Source: Siderastrea radians
Lineage: Eukaryota; Cnidaria; Anthozoa; Scleractinia; Rhizangiidae
Assembly: GCA_964017195.1 (NCBI GenBank)
Contig: OZ024895.1
Coordinates: forward strand, 8,242,001-8,306,000
Direction: 5' to 3'
Length of the DNA: 64,000 bases
Positions within the stretch are counted from its first letter, which is position 1; each line of letters opens with the position of its first letter. Position numbers and translations under genes: made by a program. The notes under the pieces are model-generated. The model did no database searches. It was given only the letters and a program-made list of their open reading frames with translations, and was not told the origin of the DNA. Shown here one piece after another: positions 46,526 to 57,339 of the stretch.

Positions 46526-47347
46526 CTGAAAAAAAGGGAAATCATTCAAAAAATACATACGCCACATCTAGGTTAAATAAGATAAGAACAAAGTAGGACT
46601 ACAATCATTATCCTACAAAGTATCTCCTGTTCTTCGCTGGCAGCTTAGACACATTGCTAATAGGTCACACTGGCAGAAATGATTGTTGTGGTTTGAATTT
46701 GTCTTTGCTTTCAATTGATTTTTCTTTTTCTTTGATTCTCATTTGCTCCGTTATTGTTTTTATAATTCTAATACGTGCAATGTTTATGACACAAGAAAAT
46801 ACCAATCATTAACCAAAGAAAATTACTTCATACGTTGCCTTGGCAGATGCCTTCCCTTTAGTAAAATAGTTTGCATTACGATAGTTAGGTGCTATTGTTA
46901 ATGGAAAACAAAACAAACTACATGTAATTCAATTAACGAAGCCTTTTAGTTTCAACAAATAAAATCTAACCAAATTAGAAATTGTGGTGTTTGCCTGTGG
47001 AAGCGATGTGAGTTGCAGCTGCTGCCTGTCTGCCTGCCCACAATATCATATATTACTTAAGTTGCCGGTCTCTAAATGTGGTACACATACATACTTCCAA
47101 TACAAGGAGGGATTCTAAAATATTTTGTGGCAATCAGTTGGTCACCAGTTGACTGAAGTCCTTCATTGTTTATTAAAAATTGGTATCAAAAGCCGTCTAA
47201 AGGCTGACCTGATTTCAGACGAAAAATTTTCAACTGTTTCCGCGCCGGCAGGATTTGTGAATTGCCGGGCATGATGCAAGGAACGCTTAAAACCACTTAG
47301 CCATACCACCAGTGATACTTTAATCTACCAGTTTTATCTATACTTAC

Positions 47348-47609
47348 ATAAGGCATTCACTGTCAGTGTATGTGTAACTGGATTTTGCACTCCATTGTAA
47401 GCTGTACAGCGGTATGTCCCAGCCTTGGCACTGTTGATATTTAAAAAATTCCAAGTGGGCTCCATGTGCAGCACTTCACTCTCACTGCCATCCCGTAACA
47501 CTTCGACCCAGGTGATGTTTGGAGCTGGCTTACCAGATGCTTGACAGAACAGCTGCAGATTTGAGCCTTCAGTCACATTGCCGGTCACCACTTGCATTTG
47601 TGAAATTTG
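47348..47609 (-). pseudogene. RTK copy 2 exon 3: Ig2 with frameshift
   Basis: Reads NFTNASGD in one frame, then after an extra base in GGTGACCGGCAATGTG continues as VTEGSNLQLFCQASGKPAP in another. The length is 262 nt, not a multiple of three, against 267 in copy 1. The AG corresponding to the copy 1 acceptor is AA here; the next AG, 6 nt in, would be used. Confidence 0.78.
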
Positions 47610-47714
47610 CTGGAGTTGAAGCAAATGAACAAGTTAGTAATGTTTCGTACCACATAACGTTAACGATGCCACAGTGCAACATATGTTGCCCAGGAAAGTG
47701 AAAGAAACCTCTTA

Positions 47715-47899
47715 CAGTGGAATCTCGATTTAACGAAATTCTACGTGACAAAGTCCTCGGTATAACGAACCACATTTTTTAGCCCAGTTAAATAACAATG
47801 TTAATAATGTATGAAAAAGAACCTCAATATAACAAACCCTCGATGAAACGAACCGATTTCCCCAGTCCCTTGGCACTTCGTTAAATCGAGGTTCCACTG
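47715..47899. mobile_element. Pogo/Tigger-type MITE
   Basis: Ends CAGTGGAATCTCGATTTAAC and GTTAAATCGAGGTTCCACTG are near-perfect inverses and are flanked by TA on both sides. CAGTGGAACCTCGATTTAACG is the classic Tigger-type terminus with a TA target. It lies about 100 bp from the Ig2 exon of RTK copy 2. Confidence 0.82.
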
Positions 47900-48159
47900 T
47901 ACAATAATTTTACTAATAAGGTTCCATTACTAAACCACGAATTTCCGTTCTCAACTTAAATTATAAGTACTGTCAATGTCAACCAGAGAGTAACTCTAAA
48001 CAAAAAAATTTAGAGTTTACTTGGAGCTCAACTGTAAGCATGATTATATTGAAAAACCAACAAAGCACACTTTCGTAGCTTTCGAATAAAGACATATTTT
48101 GTTTTTTGTTTATTATGTAGCAGCTTTATCTCTCAAGTTTTACCCGTCAACATGGGTGT

Positions 48160-48330
48160 GTCTAATATTAGGAAGGGGACGTGGGGACGTGGGGACGAGA
48201 GGACGCGTGGACGCGTCTTTGTGGACGTGGAACGCGGAGACACATGCGGACGTGAGATAGAGGACGTGGGGAAAAGGGAACATGAGATCGGGTTCGTGGA
48301 TACCCAACATCGGGGGCGCAGAGACGTACG
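48160..48330. repeat. GGGACGTG-type minisatellite
   Basis: Degenerate repeats of GGGGACGTG, GAGGACGCG and GTGGACG run for about 170 bp, GC-rich against an AT-rich background. It lies in the copy 2 intron between Ig1 and Ig2. Open in two frames by composition only; not considered coding. Confidence 0.55.
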
Positions 48331-49723
48331 AAAGAAGGTCAAGATTTTCCGCGTTGAATGAATGTTAAACTACAAAGTCCGGAATAAAAAATGACAAAAT
48401 ACAAACTCCTCTAAAATAAGGTAACAATTAAGGTTAGTTCATAGTCTACACTGTCTTTTGTGGACCATAGAAATGACTTCATAAGACGTATAATCTAATG
48501 AAAAACAAGCTGTAGGCGCTCATGTGTTACTGGATGGTGAAACAGCTAGACTGACTCTTCTTGTTCCACAGTAGCTTTGAAAATCTTAGTAACTGATTTT
48601 AATGTCCATAAGAGTGTAGACTACGAAAAAATAGAGTTGATTTTTACAATAACATGAAAACAATAACGAGCAAAAACATTTTCGCTTTCAGAAACGCGCA
48701 GGGCAGAAAGCCAATCTAATTCTCGCCCTCAATCTTTGTCGCTTTTTCTTCCTTTTGACCTGTTGTGCCAGTTCTTCGTTTGAAATACCCCCCCCCCAGA
48801 TATCCAAACGATGCACATAAAAGCCAATCAGCGCGCAAGAATCCTTGCTGATATTGTAAAAAAAATTACATAACTGTATATTTCAATTTTATGTTTAGTT
48901 TAGAATTCCTGCACAACAAAATAAAAGGTTAAAATGTGCCAGTATTTATCTTCAGTTTCCGATTGAAGAAGAATCCGGAATTCAACTTCAAGTTGTCTGA
49001 CCCACAAGAAAGGACTCCAAAAGGTGTTGCAGAGGGAAAGAAGGAAAGCAGGGTCTTAACCACTTCAAACGAAAACTCGTCAATATAATATGAGTAATTT
49101 TGCTCAAGAGTGCGAATTAGCCACATCTTAACGTGGACGTTACAGAAAAGCAGAATTAATTACTTAGAGAACCCAGTAGCTCAAATTCATCTCTAAAAAC
49201 TGAAATACTACTGAAAAAAAAAAGCGGTGCAAACGTGAATTTATCTGCTGCTCGTGAACTTGATAATTCTTCATCTGCGTTTTAAAAGTGGCACACGAAG
49301 GGACTAGTCCCTGCAACTAGTTCCGGATACCAATCGCCTTCCCGTGAACCACCCATTTTGTAGAAAGGATCAAAGTTTAGTCTGCCTGTGACTCGTCCCA
49401 TGAAATCAAACGGGATTGAATTCGATAGAAAAGTCGCGGGGACCTGGCTCTTCAAATCGTTCTTACTCCCTCTCGTGTGCTGTTTCAATAAAAATAAATA
49501 AATCAGTCATTAAAGTTAACCAATCAAAGCTAGAGTCGGCTGTCCCCGTGACATTCACCTTGTTTTAGCACCAGTGGGGTCAACTTGTTCCTGTGACTAG
49601 TCTTCTCGAATATTGCCGACTTTTTGGAAATTTTTAATTGTTTTTTTCTTTGCTCTTTGTTCTTTGTTCTTTGCTTTCGAATTGATAAATTAAAGACCTA
49701 TTATCACAGTGAATGAAAAGGTA

Positions 49724-50144
49724 TTAAGGACGGTGCCTCCTTTTGTTACTGCGCATACGTTCTGCGCATCTTGGAATATTCGGGTTTCTTAAGGAATTTG
49801 CCCCCTAATACAAAAATGCCCCCCTAATACAAAAATGTTCTTGCGCGGTTTATGAATATGTCGAAAAAGCAGATCTTAGCAAGGGCTATTAGAATCCAAA
49901 AAGAAAATTTGGGGTAACCGTAAATTTTTCAGAGATAATCGAGTTTAAATTTAGAGAGAAATTGCCAGACATTCTTTGTATTTTAACGCTTTTTTGGAAT
50001 AATAGTTGCTTAATTCTCTTTGAAAAATGCGCGGTAACCCACATTTTTCTTTTTGGATTCCAATAACCCTTGCTAAGATCTACGTTTCCCCCATAGTCAT
50101 AACCTTTGCACAAATACATCTGTAATAGGAGGCACCGTCCTTAA
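49724..50144. mobile_element. MITE with TTAAGGACGGTGCCTCC ends, copy B
   Basis: Perfect 17-bp opposed ends identical to the element at 28889-29074. Interior inverted stretches (TTAGAATCCAAAAAGAAAAT / TTTTTCTTTTTGGATTCCAA) make it a longer foldback form of the same family. Confidence 0.75.
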
Positions 50145-50225
50145 GCTGAGTTTGAAATGAGAGTATTTTTACGGTAGCTGTAAACCACTCGAGGAGAAAC
50201 ATCCTTATTGACTCAATACTGACAA

Positions 50226-50410
50226 TGAATGAATGAATGAATGAATGAATGAATGAATGAATGAATGAACGAACGAACGAACGAACGAACGAACGAACGA
50301 ACGAATAGATGGATGGATGGATGGATGGATGGATGGTTGGATGGATGGATGGATGGATGGATGCATGGATGGATGGATGGATGAATGGATGGGTGGATGA
50401 ATGAATGAAC
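50226..50410. repeat. Tetranucleotide microsatellite (GAAT)n(GAAC)n(GATG)n
   Basis: Successive uninterrupted blocks of GAAT, GAAC and GATG. Just after it, on the minus strand, comes AATAAAGTTCATTC, which would fit the 3' tail of a non-LTR retroelement on the minus strand, perhaps covering about 50411-50800; no coding remnant was found there. Confidence 0.8.
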
Positions 50411-50992
50411 TTTATTAACGTGTCTAATTAAGTGTCCATCAGAGGGAGATCCTCCTGCTAATAGGGGACATCGAACTAACAATGAAAAAGGTAGCTATAA
50501 GATAACTATTTAGTATCCATGAAAAGAAAAATAAAACTAACTGTGAATTGCACACATAAAATAACTACGAAACTAAGTACATAAGAACTAATTTTAAATC
50601 TTTACAGAGACTAACACTAATGTTATTGGCCATTAAAATTTTATAAGTTGCAGAGGATTTTGGAAAGGTCTTTTATTATAATTGGAATATTGTGCCTACT
50701 ACTTGATTATGTATGAGCGCCAAGATTTGAGCAATCACTGTAATGATACAAAACCCAATTCAGTTTATAATATTGAACGAATAAACTATGGGTAGACATG
50801 CTTCATGGACTTCAGATAACACTTAAATTTCGATAAATTTTCCAATTTTAGAAGGCTTTCAGTTGCCTTTCCCGCGCCAGTTATGATAATTCACGGATTA
50901 GCGCGCTACGTAAATTAGGTAAGATTAACTAAGAAAATAGCCTATGCAAAAAAAAGGATTCCTTGTGCACTATTGATCCTTTCAGTACTCAC

Positions 50993-51148
50993 ACTGTACA
51001 ACACAATTATCTGGACTACATGTCTGAGGCTACCAAAGCCAGAGGAAGAGATATCAAACTCAATTACTTTCCTTGGTCTGATTTTGTATTGCAAGAATTT
51101 TCAGCTGTGCCTGGGTGTTAGAAACGTCCGCACCGAATCTTGAATCTT
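50993..51148 (-). pseudogene. Partial tandem duplicate of the Ig1 exon
   Basis: Repeats the 3' half of the exon at 51193-51534, including CAGCTGTGCCTGGGTGTT and TTTCCTTGGTCTGAT on the plus strand and a donor-like GTGAGT at the same place. A missing base (AAAATCAGACC against AAATATCAGACC) breaks the frame. It starts about 200 bp downstream of the real exon. Confidence 0.75.
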
Positions 51149-51192
51149 CCTGGAAATACTGACTACTTTTATAGTGATCTGTAAGTACTTAC

Positions 51193-51534
51193 ACTGTACA
51201 ATCACCTCGACCACATCTCCGAGGTTACCAACACCAGTGGCGAAGATTATGAGCTCGTACTTTCCTTGGTCTGATATTTGTACTGCACAAATTCTCAGCT
51301 GTGCCTGGGTGTTCAAAACCTCGGCACTGAATCTTTCTTGGTTTAGAGTTACGTTTCCAGTGCTGAATTGTTTTCCCATTTCAACTTTTACAGCACCAGT
51401 GACATTGTTAAACGTTGCTGAGCCAACTTCACCATTAAGAGTGTAGCTCCACTCAACAGTGATATCTTGCCCTTCCAGCACAAAATATGGGTTTAAAGGC
51501 TTTGAGGTAAATTCAGTAACCAAAACTTCTAGAT
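51193..51534 (-). pseudogene. RTK copy 2 exon 2: Ig1 (intact exon)
   Basis: 342 nt, phase 1 to 1, after acceptor TTTTTTTTAG. It reads LEVLVTEFTSKPLNPYFVL, GQDITVEWSYTL, TQAQLRICAVQISDQGKYEL and ends VEVIVQC. The Ig fold pattern (W, DQGKYxL) is present without the canonical B- and F-strand cysteines. Open throughout, so it serves as the reference for the interrupted copy 1 exon. Confidence 0.82.
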
Positions 51535-52930
51535 CTAAAAAAAACACCCAACAATAAAATTCTAGAAGTTGACATCACTAAAACAAACAAAAACGAACCA
51601 AAACAAAAACAATTTAAAAACAGACGAACAATGAAACACCCTCTTCCCTCCAAAGAAAGATTGACGGTTTACAGGTAAAATTTTATCATTTTGACAGGTA
51701 TACAGTTGACATCTTACCCTCCGTTTATTTTTGATGATCCCAACTTTTCCTATTCTTCGGTGAGCGGTTCGGTTTAGGTAATTATCCTGTCCGTTTTTAA
51801 GCCAAAATGTTATAGCAAATGTCTATTTCCTTATCCCAGCCTTGAAGGCGAAACGTAACTAATTTCACACCAAAATGGTCAAAATATATGACCGTTTTCT
51901 GGCCAAATCAGCTGAAAAATGGAAGGGGACATACTAGGTTTCGTAGAGGAGTAGGAGCCCCCATCTTTAATTTTCTTCTACTGGGTCCTTGTCTATAAAA
52001 TCAAGCGTCAATTCATCTAAAGTGAGCTCGCTCACGTCGATAAAGCTTCTCCGCTCCGTTTGCGGTCACTTTAATAATAATAATAAACTTTCTTTCTACC
52101 CTTTCAATCCCCCAAGTGCTGGTAGAATATTTAGTTTGCAACTCATAAATATTGCCATGCCTTAGATCAAAATGCATGCCGATTTTAACATTTTGGCCCC
52201 TTGGATAAAGCTTGAAAGATACTCAAACACAACTAAGATACAACTAAAATGTAGCTTTCGAATGAAAGCTCTTAAAAGGAATAGAATGTATTTGCTTTGG
52301 CACAATTTGACCCTGTTTGCTGCAAAAGTTGCATATTTAAATGAGACTATTTGTTTTATATTTTCACTTTCCATTGCAAGATGTCAAGTCAACCGGAAAC
52401 GAGAGGGCTGCCGCGACAGCTAGCCGGATCTGAGACAGTCATCCTAAAGGCCATAACCTAAATTATCGTAAGGAGAAAAAAAGAAGGCCGGAATGACGTA
52501 CTAATACTGATCACTATAATAGTGATCAAGTAACCATTTTAGTTTTAATAGCTCTGGAAAGATAACTAAATCCTGATCATTAGCGGCCGGGAGCGATGAG
52601 GAAGCGGCAGTATTCACAGACTAAATCGAGGCCGATGAAAATGACAAGAAATATTGATACTGATACCGCTTACCTACAAACAACAAAGAAGCACAAAACA
52701 CATAGACCACGCACGTCACTGATTTTGCAATTAAAGGACAGCAATAATACCCAGTTTGGACAAAATTCCTTGGGAAGTGACCAAATTTATCACGTTTCTC
52801 CTGGCTTCCACATAGACTGAGAACAGTTACTGAATTCCTGAGTTGTCTTAGTTCCACTTTCGTGGTCTTATGTACGTGTAATGTAGCATTTGTTTCGAAT
52901 AAGCCCGATTGTACTGGGTTATAAACTTAC

Positions 52931-52979
52931 CTGAGAAAGCTAGGTTAAAAATGAAGCACAAAAGTAGAACCGCAACCAT
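52931..52979 (-). pseudogene. RTK copy 2 exon 1: signal peptide
   Basis: MVAVLLLCFIFNLAFS, phase 1 donor GTAAGT. Intact in itself. A recombinase-derived element begins about 70-110 bp upstream, so the promoter is probably altered. Confidence 0.82.
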
Positions 52980-53045
52980 TGCTACGACGTAATGGCTGCG
53001 AAAATTATTGAGTTTATGATTATGAATTTATAACCTCTATGGTAA

Positions 53046-53958
53046 TTTATTATTCAACTGCATTCAGTAGAGTACAAATAACACCCAAAACGAGTACAAA
53101 TATCCCACGGTATTTGTACTCCAGAAGACCGGTTTGACAGGTTTTCTACAAATGCCGCGTCAGGCATTAGGCTTACAAGGTGAACGATGAAAAAATGGCC
53201 GAAACAGCCGTTTTCCGGAAGAAAACAATGAATGCTTACCAAATTTTGAGGTTTTTAACGAAAATGAGATCCTAGAGACAAACAATGACCTAGACGACAG
53301 TGAAATTTCTTTATTTATTGAAGAAAATCGAAACGTATTAAAATACAACAGAAAAGAAAAAAACTGACCTCAAGTCCGTTACAGAAACAAGGGCCATTGA
53401 AGAAATTCCCGCCGAGGAACTTAACAATCTTTTATGTCATTTCTTTGTCAAAGTCAGGAAACAGAACCCATCTTTCCTCAGGAGTTGTCTTCAACAAATG
53501 CATAATTGTTGTCGGTCAGAAATCTCCACCGCTATCTCTTCCAAAACGCCCCGTGGTTAGTGATTCGGACGAAGATGACTGAGCTTGAAGTGCTGTTTAA
53601 CTTTGTTTGACTTGACTTTCGAGTTCTGTTTGTTCTGCCGAGTTCTTTCTTTTCGTAGTTTTACTCGGCGACCAAGAACATTGTTGTTCATCTAACTGTA
53701 AACCCGAAAATAATTCAGTTTTGCCTTGTTCCATCTTTGTTTTCCTTGAAAGTTTGAAATAGAATCCCGACGCTTCGCTCGATTAACAGGTTTGACAAGT
53801 TTTCGTTTTTGACCAATCAACAACAACCTCACGTCAAGCGCGCGAAACCTGACCCCGCTGGCGCGCTCACTCGCTGCTCAGAAGTCACGTTAGTTTGTCA
53901 CGCAACTCAGACAGTTTATAAACCACTTTTCCATTTTGTAGCTAAGTTGAATAATAAA
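53046..53958 (+). mobile_element. Internally deleted Crypton-like element, 14-bp inverted ends
   Basis: Perfect 14-bp ends TTTATTATTCAACT and AGTTGAATAATAAA. The interior carries a recombinase N-terminal remnant on the plus strand and lacks the catalytic part. Its left end lies about 70 bp upstream of the RTK copy 2 start codon. A palindromic segment follows its right end. Confidence 0.55.
53210..53540 (+). pseudogene. N-terminal remnant of a DUF3504-type recombinase
   Basis: Reads FNENEILETNNDLDDSEISL and IEENRNVLKYN, then after a frameshift RAIEEIPAEELNNLLCHFF and VKVRKQ. The IPxEELxxLLxHFxxxVRK block is typical of the N-terminal domain of Crypton-derived proteins. The catalytic HxxR and GH[KR] motifs are missing. 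Confidence 0.6.
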
Positions 53959-53960
53959 TC

Positions 53961-54101
53961 CCTTATTAGACGGTTGAGTGTGTAGTATCGTGGGATATTT
54001 TTACTCGTCTCTTGTATTTTGACTCGCCCTACGGGCTCGCCAAAATACGGCGCGACTCGTAAAAATATCCCACGATACTACACACTAAACCGTGTAATAA
54101 G
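53961..54101. repeat. Foldback with arms of about 48 bp
   Basis: CTTATTAGACGGTTGAGTGT onward to ACTCGT is mirrored at 54053-54101 (GACTCGTAAAAATATCCCAC onward). It directly abuts the right end of the recombinase-derived element. Confidence 0.8.
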
Positions 54102-55002
54102 ATATATTTATTCACATAGGAATCGCATATATAAACATGATCTTTGGTCATTCTCGACCCGAGAGCCCTTGTCTTTTGCGTACGACTGAGCATCATGCGC
54201 AGTTAGCCAGAAGGCTCTAAGGTGAAGAATGGATATTTGGTCACCGCCAACATTTCATTTTGAATGTTTTTGACGTGTGGCAATCGAAGCAAAACAAACT
54301 GATCTGTCGACAAGCGGGAAGAGGCAAGGTAGAGGTGCGTTTGGGAAACAGTGTACATCTGAGTTCATGGCCATGACAACTTGTCTGATTAATTCGACTG
54401 AGTCGAATTAATCGAAGATGGGAATTCGCATCACTATAAAAGACTACACAAGCAAGCAAGCTTTTGTTTTGCCTCATAAATTAGGTTTCCTGATTGATAT
54501 AGATCAATACGAAATATCGGCTTTAATTTTCAGTCTTTTCAGCTTTGAGACCCTTCTAGGGGTAGGGGAAGGAATGTTCCCTTCAGTTCCTTTAAAAGAT
54601 GTCAATTTGTTACTGTTCTCCAATTAAAAATGAAATTGTTCTCTAGGCAGGAATAATAAGGAATATGTACTGATCTTTTGTCACGGTAGCTAGAAACTGT
54701 GTACTTTCTTACAAAATGAACGGCCATAAGTATCTGGCAGAAAATCCTGTGGTAATGCTATTAGACAATTAAACACTATTTGGCACTGATTCCTTGTGGC
54801 TTCTTTTGTTTCGTTTTACAGAAAGATAGTGAATATTAATGAACACTCCGTTGATTATGCATGTGCAAGCTTTCTACACGTTGAGCTGTTTTTAGGTATG
54901 GTACCTTTTTAAATAAAACAGCTTACATCGACTCTAATGACTAGCTTCCTTTGGACATTCAGAAAATTGGGGATAATAGTAGTTAGAAAATTCTCATTTG
55001 CC

Positions 55003-56287
55003 TTAAAGGATCCTAGTCACCCACAGTGCTTTGCGCGCATCGAGTGAGAAATCCGCCATTTTCTATGCTATCTAAAATCAGGATTTTTTCACAGTGAATT
55101 GAAATCCGGTTACATCCGCGCCAATACGGCCAGTTTGGGCCTTCACTCACTTTTTTGGCCTTAAAAAATTAATAGCGGTTACATCTGGCTGGTTATTTTG
55201 GTGTTGTTTGCTATTTTTCTCGTGAAATGTGCGAAACAACGCCAGGACTCTAAGCGGTTTATGCTTTCCTTCACGTGGCAGTACCAAAACAGTCAAGCTT
55301 ATGAAAGAAATCATTATTCAAGGACCTTCTTGGTTGTTGCACTAGTCAAGCAAAAGGTATCCAATAGATTGAAATGCTGGTCAAGCTTATTCGCTGACAT
55401 TTTACTTCATTACGGTGCGCGTTCTTCACGCGCTGAAATGTTTTGGTCTTCTAAATGTGACGGCGGGACTCGCTCTGCAGTGCCGGTAGCGACGCTAAAG
55501 CGACAGCTTCAAAGCCTTCGATTCCTAAGAACAGCACTTCGATTTTTTCCATAAACTAATCCCTGGAATTGCAGAAAAGGAGGAGAAAGAATGGTTTGCG
55601 AACAGAATCTTTGTAAATCAGATCTGTTAGCCGCAGTCGACACCTTAGCTAGTTGCAGTACGTTTTGTTTTGATGGCAATTCATGTATTTTGAAAATTGA
55701 AATGAATATCCATCCTGTGCGATGATAACAAAGAAAACAAAAGCTATTAACAAAAGAGTTTCTTCTATTTGAAAGGAATGTGAAATGTTCTCGCTTTATA
55801 CAGCGCTAATTAAAACTAAATGCGGTTCGGAGCGGTGGCCAGAGCGGCGTGATCGAGTGAGTTTTGGAAACATTTCTGCCCTCCGTGCATTCGCCTTTTG
55901 TGTTTTATGGTGATGGAAAGTCAAGAATACCAAATTAAACAAGATTCCAAACCTTTATGATTCTAGATTCGCTTGTAAATCATATTCCGCGGGCGCTCGC
56001 TGAATATAGTTTGCTTTTGGGTTGGCGGACCAGGAGGCTGGCCGGCTTACGAACACAAACATTCTTTGAGTTCTAAGTTTTTGGACAGCCGCCAAAATGC
56101 GATGAAAATAATCGAAAGCCCTTTTACTGGCACTAAAATAAAAAACAAGCGAGAAATTTCATCTTCAGGCTACAATTTATATTTTCACCAGTGGAACTGT
56201 TGACGTTTTGTCACGTTCGACGAGTAATTTGATCGCAAATCTCAGATCAAAACAATAACAAAGGCGTGCCTGACTAGGATCCTTTAA
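55003..56287. mobile_element. TTAA-flanked inverted-repeat element
   Basis: TTAAAGGATCCTAGTCA and TGACTAGGATCCTTTAA are perfect inverses starting with TTAA, the target used by piggyBac-type transposons. A 118-codon open frame inside (55198-55554) shows no recognisable transposase motif. Confidence 0.65.
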
Positions 56288-57339
56288 CCCGTTTTTTTTT
56301 CTTTGCCGATGACTGCCGAAAAAAATGCATGTAATTCATGTAAATGCCTTGTATTTGGGGCTATTGTTTGATTAACTTTTTTTGCAATCACTAGGGCGTG
56401 GTATGCGGCGTTACTTCTGGCGACGTAAATTTATGCAACATCGTTTTCTCAGTTATTACAGTTTTCTAAGAAAATTTCGCCGTTTGGCAGCGGACAGTTA
56501 TTTTTGTTATAGCGCACTTTAGCGCAGTCTTGTAAGCACTTTTTTCGATTTTAAGTGCGCTGGCCCAGCACCGTTAAACAAATGTAAGTTTCTCTTTTAT
56601 AGTTTGTTCAATGTTCATTTGTTGCTTTCAATTCATTTCATATCGTTTTGTTTATCCCTATTTATTTCAGTTTTAACCGTACGTGTATCTGCGTATTGCT
56701 CGAACCACATCGTATTACATCGCACCCACCACTTCGCATCGCTTCATCCATCAGTCTCATCCTTCTCTGCTGTACGTTATACGATTTGTTTGATTAATAG
56801 TGCACTTAAGACTAAGTATAGTACGCGTTGAAAATGTCGAGCACTAGGTTTAGGGTGGGGTGAGGTATGTCCTGGCAACAGGACTAAACGTGATCCTAGT
56901 TTGTAAAGGTTATTCACCTGGAACGAGGGGGCGCACGTGATGAAGTTGAACATTAATTTGCTCAATTTGAAAATTTGCATTACACACTTTGCTTTACTGC
57001 GAAAAGCAGGATGGAGAGGAGAAAATTTACGAAGCATAGCATTCATGGCCTTTTCATGAATAACCTTGTCGCCAAATCGGAAAGTATGAAGCGGATTACA
57101 GCAGTCCAGAGCCCTGCGAAAATCACGTTTTCATTAGCTATCCTTTTTTCATGAGGCATATGGATACTTTTGACGATTTGAAAACCGGAACCCCATTGGG
57201 GCTTTGAGAGGTGGATTTGAAGTAGGGGAAGACGTCGAAGTTACTTGGAGAGGACCGGATAACAACAAGCAAGCATACATCGGAAAATAGGGCAAATAGC
57301 GGACAAAAGTAAGTGTGATTTAGAACATCCTCTCTTTGT

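Larger units (their letters stand above)
38282..52979 (-). pseudogene. Receptor tyrosine kinase copy 2 (decayed, kinase core missing)
   Basis: Paralogue of copy 1, same strand and exon order: signal peptide, Ig1, Ig2, Ig3, three SEA exons, TM, two micro-exons, and a juxtamembrane/glycine-loop exon, then directly the last tail exon. Lesions seen: a 1-nt insertion in Ig2, in-frame TAA in Ig3 (46320-46322), a GC donor after the 19-nt micro-exon, a second micro-exon of 26 instead of 43 nt, loss of everything from just after GKGALGQVAK to the tail, and loss of the stop codon. Signal, Ig1, SEA and TM exons are still open. Most likely a recent pseudogene; a secreted Ig1-only product cannot be excluded. 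Confidence 0.82.

Noticed and set aside
48133..48361. Overlapping open frames on both strands as coding
   Set aside because: They follow from the GGGACGTG repeat composition; both strands are open at once, as expected of a stop-poor repeat.
50213..50482. Long [12 protein letters not shown] frame
   Set aside because: Pure translation of the GATG/GAAT microsatellite.
55198..55554. 118-codon plus-strand open frame as a gene
   Set aside because: It lies wholly within a TTAA-bounded inverted-repeat element, has no family motif and no splice context.
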